From Mycoplasma marinum (GTDB lineage: Bacteria; Bacillota_I; Bacilli_A; Mycoplasmatales; Metamycoplasmataceae), in contig NZ_PSZO01000002.1 of assembly GCF_004335975.1 (NCBI RefSeq), positions 1 to 64,000 on the forward strand: a stretch of 64,000 nt of DNA, in the 5' to 3' direction. Position 1 is the first letter of the stretch. Each line of letters begins with the position of its first letter. The translations under genes were made by a program, and so were the position numbers. Shown here one piece after another: positions 1-14,021 of this stretch. The notes below the pieces were generated by a model. That model saw nothing but the letters and a program-made list of their open reading frames with translations. It made no database searches and was not told where the DNA came from.

Positions 1-8
1 AAAAAGGC

Positions 9-36
9 GAAAAAAAATGACCTTCTGGTCGATTTA
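9..36 (-). terminator. Rho-independent terminator of the rrn operon
   Basis: On the minus strand a short hairpin (GACC, loop AGAA, GGTC, extended by A-T pairs around a bulged C) is followed by a run of T. It lies about 90 nt past the 23S 3' end. No 5S sequence lies between, so 5S is probably encoded elsewhere. Confidence 0.55.
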
Positions 37-125
37 TCCTAGTTCTCTCAAAACTGAATAGCAGATTGTTTGTTTGGGTATGTTTTGTGACGTACCGTTT
101 AAATAGATAACCTAAAATATAGATC
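37..125 (-). other. 23S 3' flank holding the distal arms of two processing stems
   Basis: Two segments here are complementary to the 16S-23S spacer. AAAACTGAATAGCAGA at 50-65 matches 3344-3359 over 16 bp, and 101-127 matches 3075-3103 over about 27 bp with few mismatches. Both would bracket the 23S precursor in double-stranded RNA, as expected for an RNase III processing stalk. Confidence 0.7.
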
Positions 126-3047
<2,922 letters not shown>

Positions 3048-3563
3048 GTAACGATCTGACTTAATGTCAGACCTATGATTTATATCTTAAGGTTATCTAT
3101 TTTATTTAAAACGAAAATTGTTAAAACTTTAAAAGTTTTAATTTTATTTTTTTATTGAGATCAAATTCTAGTATATTAATATACACGAATTCTGTTGTTG
3201 TTATATTCATATATAAATACATGAATATTGTTGTTTTATTGGTTTTTGTTATATTTACTTAAGCTTAAAATAAGCAAAAGTAAACATGACGATGTAATTA
3301 CATTAAATATCTTAAAAAGATGTTCAACATTATTACATAAATGTCTGCTATTCAGTTTTCAAAGAACTATATAGAGAGAATAAAACTCTCAAAACTAGAT
3401 ACAAGATAGTATTGGTCAAAATACCCCATAAACTCGCCTATCATTCAGCATACGAATTACTCGTTGCCTTGGGAAAGATAGGATTTTTGCTTAACCATAT
3501 ATTGTAATTAAATTACTACATTATTAAGACTTGTACTGACCTAAAAAGTGATGTGTACTCCAT
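3048..3563 (-). other. 16S-23S internal transcribed spacer, no tRNA
   Basis: About 515 nt of AT-rich spacer. I find no tRNA. It holds one arm of the 16S processing stem (3391-3406, perfectly complementary over 16 bp to 5116-5131). It also holds the proximal arms of the 23S stems (3344-3359 and 3075-3103) and a local hairpin next to the 23S 5' end (about 3053-3073). The AGTTTTCAAAGA / CTCTCAAAACT motif recurs in both long stems and resembles rrn processing stems of low-GC Gram-positives. Confidence 0.75.
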
Positions 3564-5097
<1,534 letters not shown>

Positions 5098-5238
5098 TGA
5101 TTCCGGGCTTATGGTTCTTGTATCTAGTTTTCAAAGATCTATTTTGCAGTCAAATATATGCTGTTGCAATAGTTGGTGCCTTATAAGTATAAAAATTGAA
5201 CCAATTATTTAAAAAATATTAATTATTATCTACCATTC

Positions 5239-5267
5239 TTATAAAAAGTGCATATTTAGGTTTGCAA
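5239..5267 (-). promoter_or_regulatory. Candidate rrn promoter
   Basis: On the minus strand TTGCAA (5267-5262) and TTATAA (5244-5239) are separated by exactly 17 nt, about 140 nt upstream of the 16S. The stretch 5098-5380 holds no gene. The 16S stem arm is at 5116-5131. Other AT-rich -10-like boxes nearby could serve instead. Confidence 0.4.
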
Positions 5268-5379
5268 TGGAGAAATTTTATTATTAAGGGATAGAGATGT
5301 TTATATTATTAATTAATGCTACAATGATTATTTGATTTTTATAATAAATATTAATAACTATATTCCATAAATAAAAAAG

Positions 5380-5405
5380 GAAATAAAAAATAAGGTTTCC
5401 CTTAG
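5380..5405 (-). terminator. Terminator after ymdB
   Basis: Minus-strand hairpin TAAGG, loop GAAA, CCTTA followed by TTTTTT, just past the ymdB stop. It separates ymdB from the rrn promoter region. Confidence 0.7.
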
Positions 5406-5406
5406 G

Positions 5407-6192
5407 TTAAATTTCATAATTGATTCTTTCAATTTTATTTTCATTATCATCAAGAGTTACTACAACAGCATTAACTTGACAATCATTTTTAGAAACTGTG
5501 AATCTTGACATTTCATCATAACGCATTTTTAAATATACAGATTCGTAATCAGCTCCAATTGCCGAATTTTTAGGACCTGTCATACCAACATCTGTAATAA
5601 ATGCTGTTCCATTTGGTAAAGTTTTATCATCTGCAGTTTGAACATGAGTATGAGTTCCTACCAATGCATTAATCTTTCCATCAAGATAAATTGATAGAAC
5701 TCCTTTTTCTGAAGTTGTTTCTGCATGAAAATCAATAAAATGATAATCCGCTTTTTCTCCATGTTCTTCAATATCATCATACGCATCAAAGAAATTAGAA
5801 GCATGCGACTCTTTTCAAGGTTTCCTCAATTCATTAAAAGTTATCCCCATTAATGATGTAACTCTTAATTTCTTCCCTTTAACATCAAATACAATAGAAC
5901 CTTTTCCTGGATATTTATTACTTACATTTAATGGTCTGATAATATCATTATATTTAAATAATTTATTTATTTCTTTTTTGGCTCAAATGTGATTACCCAT
6001 TGTAAAAGCATCAACACCAGCATTTTTTAATTTTTCATAATCTGGAAATATCAAACCTTTACGACCAGAAATATTTTCCCCTTGAACTATTACAAAATCA
6101 ATATCATATTTTGCTTTTAATTTTGGTAATTCACTAACAAGAGTCTTTAAACCTGGTTTACCAAAAACATCCCCTACAAATAGAACTTTCAT
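5407..6192 (-). CDS. ymdB: YmdB-family metallophosphoesterase
   Basis: A 261-residue protein of the YmdB/TIGR00282 family, known as 2',3'-cyclic-nucleotide phosphodiesterase in Bacillus. It begins MKVLFVGDVFGKPG with the metal-binding GDVFGK motif. Further on it has the family motifs TMGNHI (asparagine/histidine metal ligands) and VGTHTHVQTAD near the C terminus. It reads through UGA codons as tryptophan. The start is fixed by the conserved N terminus. The RBS is weak (GCGGGA) and a TATAAT lies at 6218-6223. In Firmicutes this gene often sits near recA or rny, and recA is the upstream neighbour here. A role in RNA turnover is inferred from the family. Confidence 0.9.
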
Positions 6193-6233
6193 TTTTCCCG
6201 CTTTCTAATATAGTTATATTATACACAATACAA

Positions 6234-6270
6234 AACAAAAACATCAGAGTGGTTAACTCCAATGTTTAAG
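6234..6270 (-). terminator. Probable terminator after recA
   Basis: Minus-strand inverted repeat AACAT-TG-GAGT / ACTC-TG-ATGTT with a 5-nt loop, followed by TTTTTG. The stem has an internal TG/TG mismatch, so the call is moderate. Confidence 0.5.
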
Positions 6271-6349
6271 ATAAAAAAATGCAATTAAAATAGTAAATTA
6301 ATATTTATTTGATATTTGCAAATTTATTGTCAATAAAATAATAAATAAC

Positions 6350-7315
6350 TTATATTTTAAGTTTTTGTATTATTTCTTTTTTAAATTTCTCATCTTTTTC
6401 AAGAAGAACTCTTAAGTTAGCTTTACCTTGAGCAATATTTTTGTCTTGATACTTATATCAAGCACCTTTTCTTTCAAAAATGCCCTGCTCTTCCGCTAAA
6501 CTTACAACTTCTGATTCAAGAGAGATACCTTTACCAAAATGTATTTCAGTATTAGTTACTTTAAATGGAGGTGCAAGTTTATTTTTTAAGATTTTAATTC
6601 GAATATTATTTCCCGTTATATTATCCCCACTACCTAAAGAAGAAATTCTTCTTACTTCCATTCTTATTGAAGCATAGAATTTTAAAGCTCTTCCTCCAGG
6701 AGTGGTTTCTGGATTACCGAAAATAATACCAACTTTTTCTCTTATTTGATTCAAGAAAATTATTGTTGTACCATTCTTATTTAAAGACCCAGTGATTTTC
6801 CTTAATGCTTTCGACATTAACCTCGCTTGTGAACCAATGGTTTGATCTTTCATTTCTCCATTTAACTCTGCTTCAGGAACTAACGCAGCAACCGAATCAA
6901 CGATAATTAAATCAATTGTTCCAGTTTTGGTTAATATATCAACAATTTCAAGAGCTTGTTCTCCAGAATCAGGTTGAGAAAGTATAAGTTCATCTATATT
7001 TACCCCAAGGGCTTTTGCATATAGTGGATCTATTGCATGTTCTGCATCCACAAAAGCACAAACGCCGCCAGATTTTTGTGTTTCTGCAATTGCATGTAGT
7101 GCAAGTGTAGTTTTACCTGAAGATTCAGGTCCATATATTTCCAAAACTCTCCCTTTTGGATATCCATTAATACCTAATGCCTTATTTATCATTAATGAAC
7201 CGGTGGAAATAACATCAACATCAACAGGTGGTCTTTGTCCCAATAACATGACCGATTCCTTGCCAAATGCAACTTTTATTTTTTCCATGGCATCTTTTAT
7301 TTCTTTTTTATTCAT
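6350..7315 (-). CDS. recA: Recombinase RecA
   Basis: A 321-residue RecA, the ATP-dependent strand-exchange protein of homologous recombination and SOS-type repair. Walker A GPESSGKT lies at about residues 62-69. The Walker B-like segment LIIVDSVAAL and the conserved segment LNQIREKVG with GGRALKFYASIRMEV follow. The C-terminal segment continues past an in-frame UGA (KGA-Trp-YKYQ) to TAA at 6350. Two adjacent ATGs exist (7318 and 7315). I chose 7315 because GGAGG is then 6 nt away rather than 3. cinA lies 81 nt upstream on the same strand, the classical cinA-recA pairing. Confidence 0.96.
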
Positions 7316-7396
7316 CATTCACCTCCATATATATGTAGCTACATTTACATAAAAAGATAAAAATAAATATAAAATATTTTTTATTCCTATATTAGT

Positions 7397-7810
7397 CTAA
7401 TAGTTATTGCGTTTATATTTTTCCACTTCTTTAATAGCTATTTGGATAGCTTGTTTTCTTATAGAATCTCTATCTCCGTTTAATTTTAATTCTAGAACAT
7501 TATCATTAACAGCGATATATACCAAACCAACAGGTTTGTTTTCCATAGCCTCTGGCCCTGCATTACCTGTAAACGAAACACAAATATCAACACCAAGAAA
7601 TTCTCTTCCTTTTTGTGCCATTTCTAAAGCAACTTCTTTATTCACAACTCCTTTTGAAACATTTACACCTAATTTTTTCTTTAAATCTGTTGCATAAGTT
7701 ACAACTGTACCTCTATAATATTTGCTAGATCCTGGAATAGAAGTTATATATGCAGCATATGCTCCACCAGTAAATGATTCAACTGAACCTAAAGTAATTA
7801 TTTTTTTCAT
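7397..7810 (-). CDS. cinA: CinA C-terminal-domain protein (PncC-like amidase)
   Basis: A 137-residue protein equal to the C-terminal half of CinA. It shows the signature SVESFTGG near the N terminus, YATDLKKKLGV, and SFTGNAGPE. The family member PncC deamidates nicotinamide mononucleotide to nicotinate mononucleotide in pyridine-nucleotide salvage. The N-terminal molybdopterin-binding-like domain of full CinA is absent. The ATG has no SD and stands 6 nt after a TATAAT, so the mRNA is probably leaderless. It precedes recA on the same strand. Enzymatic function is inferred from the family. Confidence 0.88.
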   Translation of the reverse strand: MKKIITLGSVESFTGGAYAAYITSIPGSSKYYRGTVVTYATDLKKKLGVNVSKGVVNKEVALEMAQKGREFLGVDICVSFTGNAGPEAMENKPVGLVYIAVNDNVLELKLNGDRDSIRKQAIQIAIKEVEKYKRNNY

Positions 7811-7816
7811 AGAATA

Positions 7817-7822
7817 ATTATA
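7817..7822 (-). promoter_or_regulatory. -10 box for cinA, predicted leaderless
   Basis: TATAAT on the minus strand, 6 nt before the cinA ATG (7810). Transcription 7 nt after the box would begin at the start codon. Confidence 0.6.
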
Positions 7823-7823
7823 T

Positions 7824-7847
7824 TAAAAAAAGAGCATTGCTCTTAAT
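7824..7847 (-). terminator. Terminator after pheT
   Basis: Minus-strand hairpin AAGAGC-AAT-GCTCTT followed by seven or more T. It overlaps the pheT stop codon and abuts the cinA promoter. Confidence 0.8.
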
Positions 7848-10005
7848 TAAAATTCTTATCAAATATTTCAATTGATTTATTATCACCTTTAATAAGTAAA
7901 GTTACTTTCTTAATATTATCTTTTATATAAATATCAGATACTTCCACTGAAAAGATACCTTGAATATTTTCTATTTTGCTTGAGTATTTAGAGATTTCTT
8001 CTTTTTCCTCAAGTTCAAAAGTGATGTTTCTTGATTTAAGCTGATTTTCATCATATTCTTTAAAACTAACTTGTTCAACTTCAGAATCAATTTGGACTTC
8101 AGCAATAAATGCATCAATCGAATTAATTGAAGGATGAATTTTACCTATTCAACCAATTGTTTTGCCTTCATATTGAATAAATGCAGAAACTCCTTCATGG
8201 AAAGTTTCTCCTTTTGCTCTTACAAAGGTAACAGGTTTTTTAATAATATTAATAATATCTTGTTTTATTTCTGTAAATGATTTTATTGTTGAAGCAATTG
8301 CTGCAACATGAACACCATTATTAATTCTACCAATATCAAATATCGAGAGTTTATCCATCTTTCTTTTAGAATTATATTCAATAACTCCCAATAAAGAAAT
8401 TGCCATTGAATTTCTAATAACTTCTCTTTCTTTTGAAACAAACGTTTCTAATTCAATTGTTTTTTCAAAAGAAAATGGATTGAATATATTTTTTTCTTTT
8501 GAAATTAAAGAATAAGTTCATACTTCTTGATAACCCATTGCAGCGATATCACTATGTTTATGTTGAACAAATTGTACATAAGAAGGATTCACAAAAGGTG
8601 CACTTGGTTCTAAGTTATCATATCCAAATAGTCTAATGAATTCTTCATTAATATCTTGTTGCGCTTCAATATCATGTCTATAGTTGGGAATAGTTATTGT
8701 TGACTGATTAACAGTAAATCCAAGTGTATTCATTTTTTTACATAATTTTACAAAATCAACATTTGAAATTTCATGACCAATTAATTTATCTATTTCTTTT
8801 TTATTAAATCCAATAACTTTTTGTTCATACTTACCTAAATTTTTAACTTTAGATATGTTTGGTAGTCTATTAGTTAAATAAGTCCAAGCTAATTCTTGAG
8901 TACCGATACCAAGTCTTTTTGAAGACTGTCTTGAAGATAAAGAGTTAAGTTTTGTTTGTTTAGCAGTATGTCTAACTTTTTTAATGTTAAAATTACCGAC
9001 TTCAATAATAACATCTTGAGTAGAATTATTTACTCCAGTTTCTTCAAATCCCATAACTCCAGCTGCGGATATAGCCTTATTTTCATCTTTAATTAATAAA
9101 GCATCCTCAAAATTTATTTCTGTTCCACCTAAAATAATAGATTTTGAGTCCATTGTTTTTGCAGTTATATTACCCGAAATACTTTTTTTATCGTAAACAT
9201 GAACTGGTTGTCCTGTCATTAAAAGTGTTAAGTTTGTCATATCAACAATTGGTGATATCAATTTAATATCAGATTTTAGAAGTATAAGTTTTTCTTCTAA
9301 TGATAACTCAATACCCTCTACTTTTGTTTCAGCCATTGTTAATAAGTCAGCTTCACCATTTTCAACATTAATTGTTGTTTCAAAACTTCCCTCTATAATA
9401 TTTGCAAATTTTGGTGATTCTTCTATATCTAAATATGCTTTTAATTCTTGAGCCATTACTAAATATGAATTTGAATCGGATCTATTTGAAAGAATATCAA
9501 TTTCTATTATATGATCGTTAAAACCTTGAGTTTCTAAAGGATCAGATGAGAGATCAGTATTTTCATCGAAAATTTGTAATTTTCCTTTTCATTCTGCTGG
9601 TAATAAATCCTTTGTAGAATTCTTAACCAATTCTTCATAGGCACAAAGCATCCCTTCAGAATCAATACCCTTCATTTTTCTATTAGAAAATATCATTTCT
9701 CCAAGTCTTGAACCGGGTACAAAAGCCATAACAACTTTTCCTTCATTACCTATTACAGAATTATCGGTTGTTTGAATAGTTCTAATTTTATCTTCGAACT
9801 GAATTTGACAAACATTTAATTTATCACCTTCAGGATTTTTTGAAACTGAAATAATCTTTCCGTATTTAACGCCTTCAGCATCAATAAAAGGTTCGTGTTG
9901 TTCAACTTCAAAACCAAGTTTATTAAATGCAATAGTCATTTCTTCAACGCTTCAGTTTTTTGGAGCTTTAGATAATTTTTTAAGTAAATTAAATGAAAAT
10001 AACAT
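7843..10005 (-). CDS. pheT: Phenylalanyl-tRNA synthetase beta subunit
   Basis: A 720-residue protein with the domain order of bacterial PheT. The N terminus [11 protein letters not shown] is followed by a tRNA-binding (OB/EMAP-like) segment with GEKLxxxQ-type sequence at about residues 45-115. Then come the B3/B4 editing region and the B5 domain (about 280-370, with IPNYRHDIEAQQDINEEFIR). A catalytic-like module and a C-terminal anticodon-binding (FDX-ACB) domain end at TAA 7843. Several in-frame UGA codons encode Trp. Its ATG overlaps the pheS stop by one base (TAATG), so translation is coupled. The heterotetramer charges tRNA-Phe. It is presumably controlled by the T-box upstream of pheS. 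Confidence 0.95.
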
Positions 10006-10952
10006 TATTCCACCTCCTTGAATTGATTCAAGAATCTTAAATCATTTTGATAAAATTCTCTAATATCATTAATACCATATTTAATCATAGCCATTCTTTC
10101 AACACCAATTCCAGCAGCAAAACCATTCATATTATTTGTATAACCAGCCATCTTTAGAACTTTATCATTTAAAATACCGGCACCAAGAACTTCTATTCAT
10201 CTTCCTTTATAGAAAATATCAACTTCTACAGAAGGTTCAGTAAATGGGAAAAATGAAGGACGAAGTCTAATGTCAACATTTTCTTCTAAGATATATGAAA
10301 CTAGTGATTTAAGAGTTCATATTAAGTTAGGGAATGAAACACAACCAATGTTTGCAAGATCTATTTGTGTAAACTGATGTGAGTGTGTTTGATCATCGTC
10401 ATCATTTCTATAAACTCTACCAATTGCAAATTCGGCAAAAGATTCATTAGCATGTTTTTCCAATGTTCTAGCTGTAAATCCAGTATTATGAGTACGCATT
10501 AAAGTTTCTTTATTTATATAAAGTGAATCTTGCATATCTCTTGCTGGGTGATCTTTAGGAATGTTCAAACGTTCGAAATTATATTCATCAGTTTCAATTT
10601 CTGTACCTGTTGATTCAAAATAACCATTTTGATTAAGTCAATTTCTTGCTCTATTAGAAATAATAGTTAAAGGATGCAATGAACCAGATTGTTTCATAGG
10701 TTCAGTAACATCAACTCATTCTCCATTAACTTTATCCGCAATAGCATTAAACTCAATTTCTTTTAATTTATTTGCAAATGCAATTTCAGCAGCAGTTTTT
10801 AATTCAGTAATTTGTTTACCGATTTTACCTTTTTCAGATGGCTCTGCAGCTCTAATTTGCATTTGAAGTTTTTTGATTTCTCCATCCTTACCAAATACTT
10901 CAGCCTTAGCTTTTTTCAAATCTTCTAGTGTTTTTACGTGTGATAAATCCAT
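10005..10952 (-). CDS. pheS: Phenylalanyl-tRNA synthetase alpha subunit
   Basis: A 315-residue catalytic subunit. The N-terminal coiled coil (residues 1-80, rich in Lys/Glu) is followed by class II motif regions, including [12 protein letters not shown] (motif 2 area), the segment [17 protein letters not shown], and near the C terminus [17 protein letters not shown] (motif 3). The start at 10952 (MDLSHVK) is chosen because GGAGG lies just upstream; an in-frame ATG at 10964 overlaps that SD and is rejected. The length is slightly short for the family but complete. pheT follows with a one-base overlap, and the leader is a T-box. Confidence 0.95.
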
Positions 10953-10972
10953 ATCAACCTCCATTTTTAATA

Positions 10973-11103
10973 TAAAAAGCCCAAGATTGGGGACTAACGT
11001 ACCACCCCATTCTAGGACTCTCTTATGTTTTAACGCAACAAACGGATGTTATTAACATCTCTTAGTCGGCGAATTCAAACTTTCCATACTAGCTCCGACA
11101 TCT
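10973..11103 (-). promoter_or_regulatory. Compact phenylalanine T-box leader of pheST
   Basis: The 5' leader on the minus strand starts with a short stem I (GTCGG/CCGAC) whose internal loop contains AGTA and, on the other side, GAA followed by TTC (11073-11071) and a purine. That is the T-box specifier-loop signature with a Phe codon. Downstream, TGGGGTGGTACG (about 11015-11004) carries the T-box core GGGTGGTAC. Its TGGGG pairs with CCCCA to form the antiterminator. The same CCCCAA can instead pair with TTGGG followed by TTTTT, making a terminator. Uncharged tRNA-Phe should favour read-through. Stem I is only about 35 nt and lacks the usual distal part. Confidence 0.85.
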
Positions 11104-11106
11104 TTG

Positions 11107-11112
11107 ATTATA
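11107..11112 (-). promoter_or_regulatory. -10 box for the pheST T-box transcript
   Basis: TATAAT on the minus strand, about 8 nt before the T-box stem I. The -35 region is weak. Confidence 0.6.
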
Positions 11113-11143
11113 TATTTGTATTAATTATACATAATTATTTTTA

Positions 11144-11947
11144 TTATTTAAATACTTCTTTTTCATTACAAAAATTACACTTAATTTCTATAAAGCCATG
11201 TTCTTTAATAATTTCTTCTTGTTCTGCTTTTGGTATAGTTCCAAGAAGCTCTTGAAATTTTTCTTTTGAACATGAACATTTTCATTCAAGATGTTTTTCT
11301 TCTAATTCAATTCCATCAATAGCTTTTATGAATGATTCTATTGAGTGATCTTTTAATTTTTGATTTTTTGTAAATTTTTCAACTCATAAAACATCTTCTT
11401 CAGTATATCCAGGAAGCATTTGCATTATAACTCCATAAGCTCTTTTAACATGTGAATTATCTCCCAATAATATAGAAGAAAGAACAGCTGATTTAGTTTG
11501 TTCTGATGCTTCAAAATAATAAGCCATATCTGTTACAACATCACCCTTGGCTAATTTAACTTCTCCACCAAATGTTAACTTATCAACAGTTTGTAAAATC
11601 TTCAATGTTCCAACCGGACCAATTCCAACTCCAAGTGGTAAAAGATTAGGGTTTGTTTTATCATATTCCGTAGCAACTCTTGGATTTGCAATTGATGCCC
11701 TAACATAACCTTGTTCAGTAGATTCAACGATTACAGTCCCTGTTGAACCATCTCCATTTAATATTGCTGATGTTTTTGTATTTCTCTTCATTGTTGTAAG
11801 TGGACCAAATATCGCAATAGAAGTCGCAAGTATTAAAGCACCAAGTGGTAAGGCTTTATGTTTTTTAACTGCAACATTAGCAATATCTGTCATATCTGAT
11901 ATATAAATTCTTATATTATTTTTTGTTAATAAATGTACTTTTCCCAT
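11144..11947 (-). CDS. hslO: Redox-regulated chaperone Hsp33
   Basis: A 267-residue Hsp33 homologue, a cytoplasmic holdase activated by oxidation. The N-terminal domain has the typical run IANPRV and GVGIGPVGTLKILQTV. The C-terminal zinc-switch motif is visible as CSC (after HLEWK) and CNFC near the end, giving the four cysteines of the CXC...CXXC family pattern. One UGA in each half is read as Trp. The ATG has no SD and lies 9 nt after TATAAT, so it is likely leaderless. The T-box promoter for pheST starts right after its stop. Confidence 0.93.
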
Positions 11948-11956
11948 AGTTTATTT

Positions 11957-11962
11957 ATTATA
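11957..11962 (-). promoter_or_regulatory. -10 box for hslO, predicted near-leaderless
   Basis: TATAAT on the minus strand, 9 nt before the hslO ATG; predicted 5' UTR of 0-3 nt and no SD. Confidence 0.6.
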
Positions 11963-12425
11963 TACAAAAAACACCATTAATAAATAGCTATTTTAAAATC
12001 AACTTTTTATTTTAAAACTTAAATTTTATTCTTTAAAGTTGCAGCAAAGTAAAATTGTCTTTGCAAAAAAACTTTTTTTGTTATTGTAATTTAAATCACA
12101 TAATCACATAAGAATTATTTAACGATTTTTTTATCATCACAAAATTTTGTTTGTTCTAAATTATTTAATCATTAATATTGAGAGTTGATTATAAATTAAA
12201 TTTATTTAATAATTATTGAAATTATAGTTACAAACACAAATTAAAATATCTATAGTTTTTCCAAGTAATATAAACTTAAAAATAATAACACTAATTACAC
12301 ATCAAGAACAACGAGGTGATTAAGAAAGAAAGATAGTTGAAGCATTAAGAACTAAATAATGTGATGGTAGAATTCACAAGATAAAATATATTAAAAGCAA
12401 AACTTAAGAAAACACTGAAAATACC
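11963..12425. other. AT-rich intergenic region, no gene recognised
   Basis: About 460 nt without a supported gene, RNA or clear repeat on either strand. Reading frames are short and closed by stops even with UGA as Trp. It may hold decayed sequence, but I cannot assign it. Confidence 0.5.
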
Positions 12426-12426
12426 A

Positions 12427-12456
12427 TATAAAAAATCACTAAATAAATAGTGATTA
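12427..12456 (-). terminator. Terminator after the coaX-panT operon
   Basis: Minus-strand hairpin AATCACTA / TAGTGATT with a short loop followed by TTTTTT, directly after the panT stop. Confidence 0.8.
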
Positions 12457-12460
12457 ATTA

Positions 12461-13084
12461 TTAATATGTTATATCTTTATTTACTTTTTCTTTATGTTCT
12501 AAATAAAAGCCAAGTGTTGCCAAAGCCATAGCTATTGTTGGTGGAACTGTCCACTCAATAGAAATATTAATTGCGATTAAACTTACAAATGCAACAAATG
12601 TGTATGAATCTTTATAGAATGCATAAATTAATAAACCACAAAAAATTGTATTAAAAATTGAAATTGTTAAACCAATAATTAATGCGTATATATATTTTGC
12701 AATGTGTTTTTTCTTATCGGTCGCTTCTTTATTTTTATTTTTAATAATTTTACCAATTCAAATAACTAATATTAATGGTATAAAAATAAGCATCCTACCA
12801 ATTACAAATATTACTATCAATTTCCCTCATCCTAGTGCAACGATAGGCGGTTGGAAAACTATACACCCAAGTAAAGAGCTTAACGCAAAACAAGTTAAAC
12901 CAAAAATTGCACCTTTTCATCCATAATGTATTGTTGAAAGCGCGACTGGTATAGCCATCATTGTAGCATTTATTGGTCCAATTTTAATATAACCAATTTG
13001 AGGAACAAAGGTCATTAGTAAAAATATAGCTACGTATAAACCTAAAAAGGTTATTGTTCTAACTTTTATTTTTTTAAAAACCAT
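12461..13084 (-). CDS. ECF transporter S component, probably PanT (pantothenate)
   Basis: A 207-residue membrane protein with about six hydrophobic segments. It has features of ECF substrate-binding (S) components: a short Lys-rich N terminus, then a first helix (TITFLGLYVAIFLL) and a GPINATMMAIPVAL segment. The ATG overlaps the end of coaX by 11 nt, so the two are translationally coupled. CoaX is pantothenate kinase, so pantothenate is the most likely substrate. It would work with a shared EcfAAT energising module not in this window. Family membership is seen from topology and motifs; substrate is inferred from context. Confidence 0.75.
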
Positions 13085-13802
13085 TTAATTCTTCCAATAC
13101 TTTCATACCTTTAATTGTCGCTTCCTCAATAAAAATTCCTGGTATATATTTTTCAACTAAATAAGAATGACCTCCAGAAATAAAAATATCTGCATTTCTA
13201 TCAATTTCCCTAATAAATCCTTTCAACATGTGTGAATGACCCTTCAATACGCCAATCGATAAACATTCGCTTGTATTATTACCAAGTACTTTATCAATTG
13301 GATTTAAATTTATTTCAGGAAGTTTAGCAGCATTATCTATTAACGATTCAAAAGAACCCTGAATTCCAGGCGCTATTATAAAACCTTTAACATCTTTATT
13401 TTCTATATGAGTAATAGTTGTTGATGTTCCAAGATTTATAATTATTGAATTATTAGATTTACTTGCTGCAAATACAGATAAAGCAATAAGATCCGCACCA
13501 ATAGTTTTAGGATCTGTAGCGTTTATTTTCAAACCTGTCTTAATTGGAAATGCTAGTATCTTAGGTTCTATTTGAAAGTACTTTTTAACCATCCTTGTCA
13601 TCAAAGATGTTAATCTTGGTACAACTGATGTTATAAAAACTTTTTCCACATTATTTTGGATAATATTTTCTGGCAACATATTAAAAAAAGAGTCTATCGT
13701 TATGTTTTCATCTTTCGTTTTAAAAGAGAAGTATTTTTCTTCTTCTTTTTCGCGAAAATTCAACTTGATATTAGTATTACCTATATCAAAATATAATTTC
13801 AT
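13074..13802 (-). CDS. coaX: Type III pantothenate kinase
   Basis: A 242-residue CoaX with the ASKHA-fold phosphate loop DIGNTNIKL at the N terminus. Further motifs include TDPKTIGADLIAL (the usual GxDR is replaced by GADL), INLGTSTTITHI (conserved threonine-rich loop) and GFIIAPGIQGSFESLIDNAAKLP. It phosphorylates pantothenate in the first step of CoA synthesis. It has an SD (AGGAG) and a hairpin-rich leader that may be regulatory. Downstream partner: the PanT-like transporter. Confidence 0.93.
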   Translation of the reverse strand: MKLYFDIGNTNIKLNFREKEEEKYFSFKTKDENITIDSFFNMLPENIIQNNVEKVFITSVVPRLTSLMTRMVKKYFQIEPKILAFPIKTGLKINATDPKTIGADLIALSVFAASKSNNSIIINLGTSTTITHIENKDVKGFIIAPGIQGSFESLIDNAAKLPEINLNPIDKVLGNNTSECLSIGVLKGHSHMLKGFIREIDRNADIFISGGHSYLVEKYIPGIFIEEATIKGMKVLEELNGF

Positions 13803-13897
13803 TTTTTCTCCTGTAATAAGACATCACAAAAGTGATGAATATAGTTATGATACCCTCTATAAAAAGTAGAGCTCATTAAATCTACTTTAAAATTATA
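13803..13897 (-). promoter_or_regulatory. Hairpin-rich leader of coaX-panT with TATAAT
   Basis: TATAAT at 13897-13892 (minus). Downstream are two mutually exclusive hairpins. A is AAAGTAGA (13888-13881) with TCTACTTT (13870-13863) followed by a short T run. B is CTCTA (13871-13867) with TAGAG (13859-13855). A third hairpin, CATCAC/GTGATG (13837-13822), lies near the SD. No known riboswitch class is recognised. Attenuation is possible but unproven. Confidence 0.4.
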
Positions 13898-13987
13898 TTC
13901 TAAATTTAAAACTTAAAACTTGAATTGGTAAAAAATTAAATGAAATATTTTTTACTTTATTATCATTTATGATATTACGAAATTAGT

Positions 13988-13993
13988 TATAAT
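13988..13993 (+). promoter_or_regulatory. -10 box for ackA
   Basis: TATAAT about 29 nt upstream of the ackA ATG; AAAGGAGAG provides the SD. The -35 region is weak. Confidence 0.55.
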
Positions 13994-14021
13994 TATAGTA
14001 CTCACTTAAAGGAGAGAAAAT

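Noticed and set aside
7843-10005. PheT, and many others, appearing as several broken fragments
   Set aside because: The fragments are in one frame and are separated only by UGA, which is Trp in this genome, so they are intact genes.
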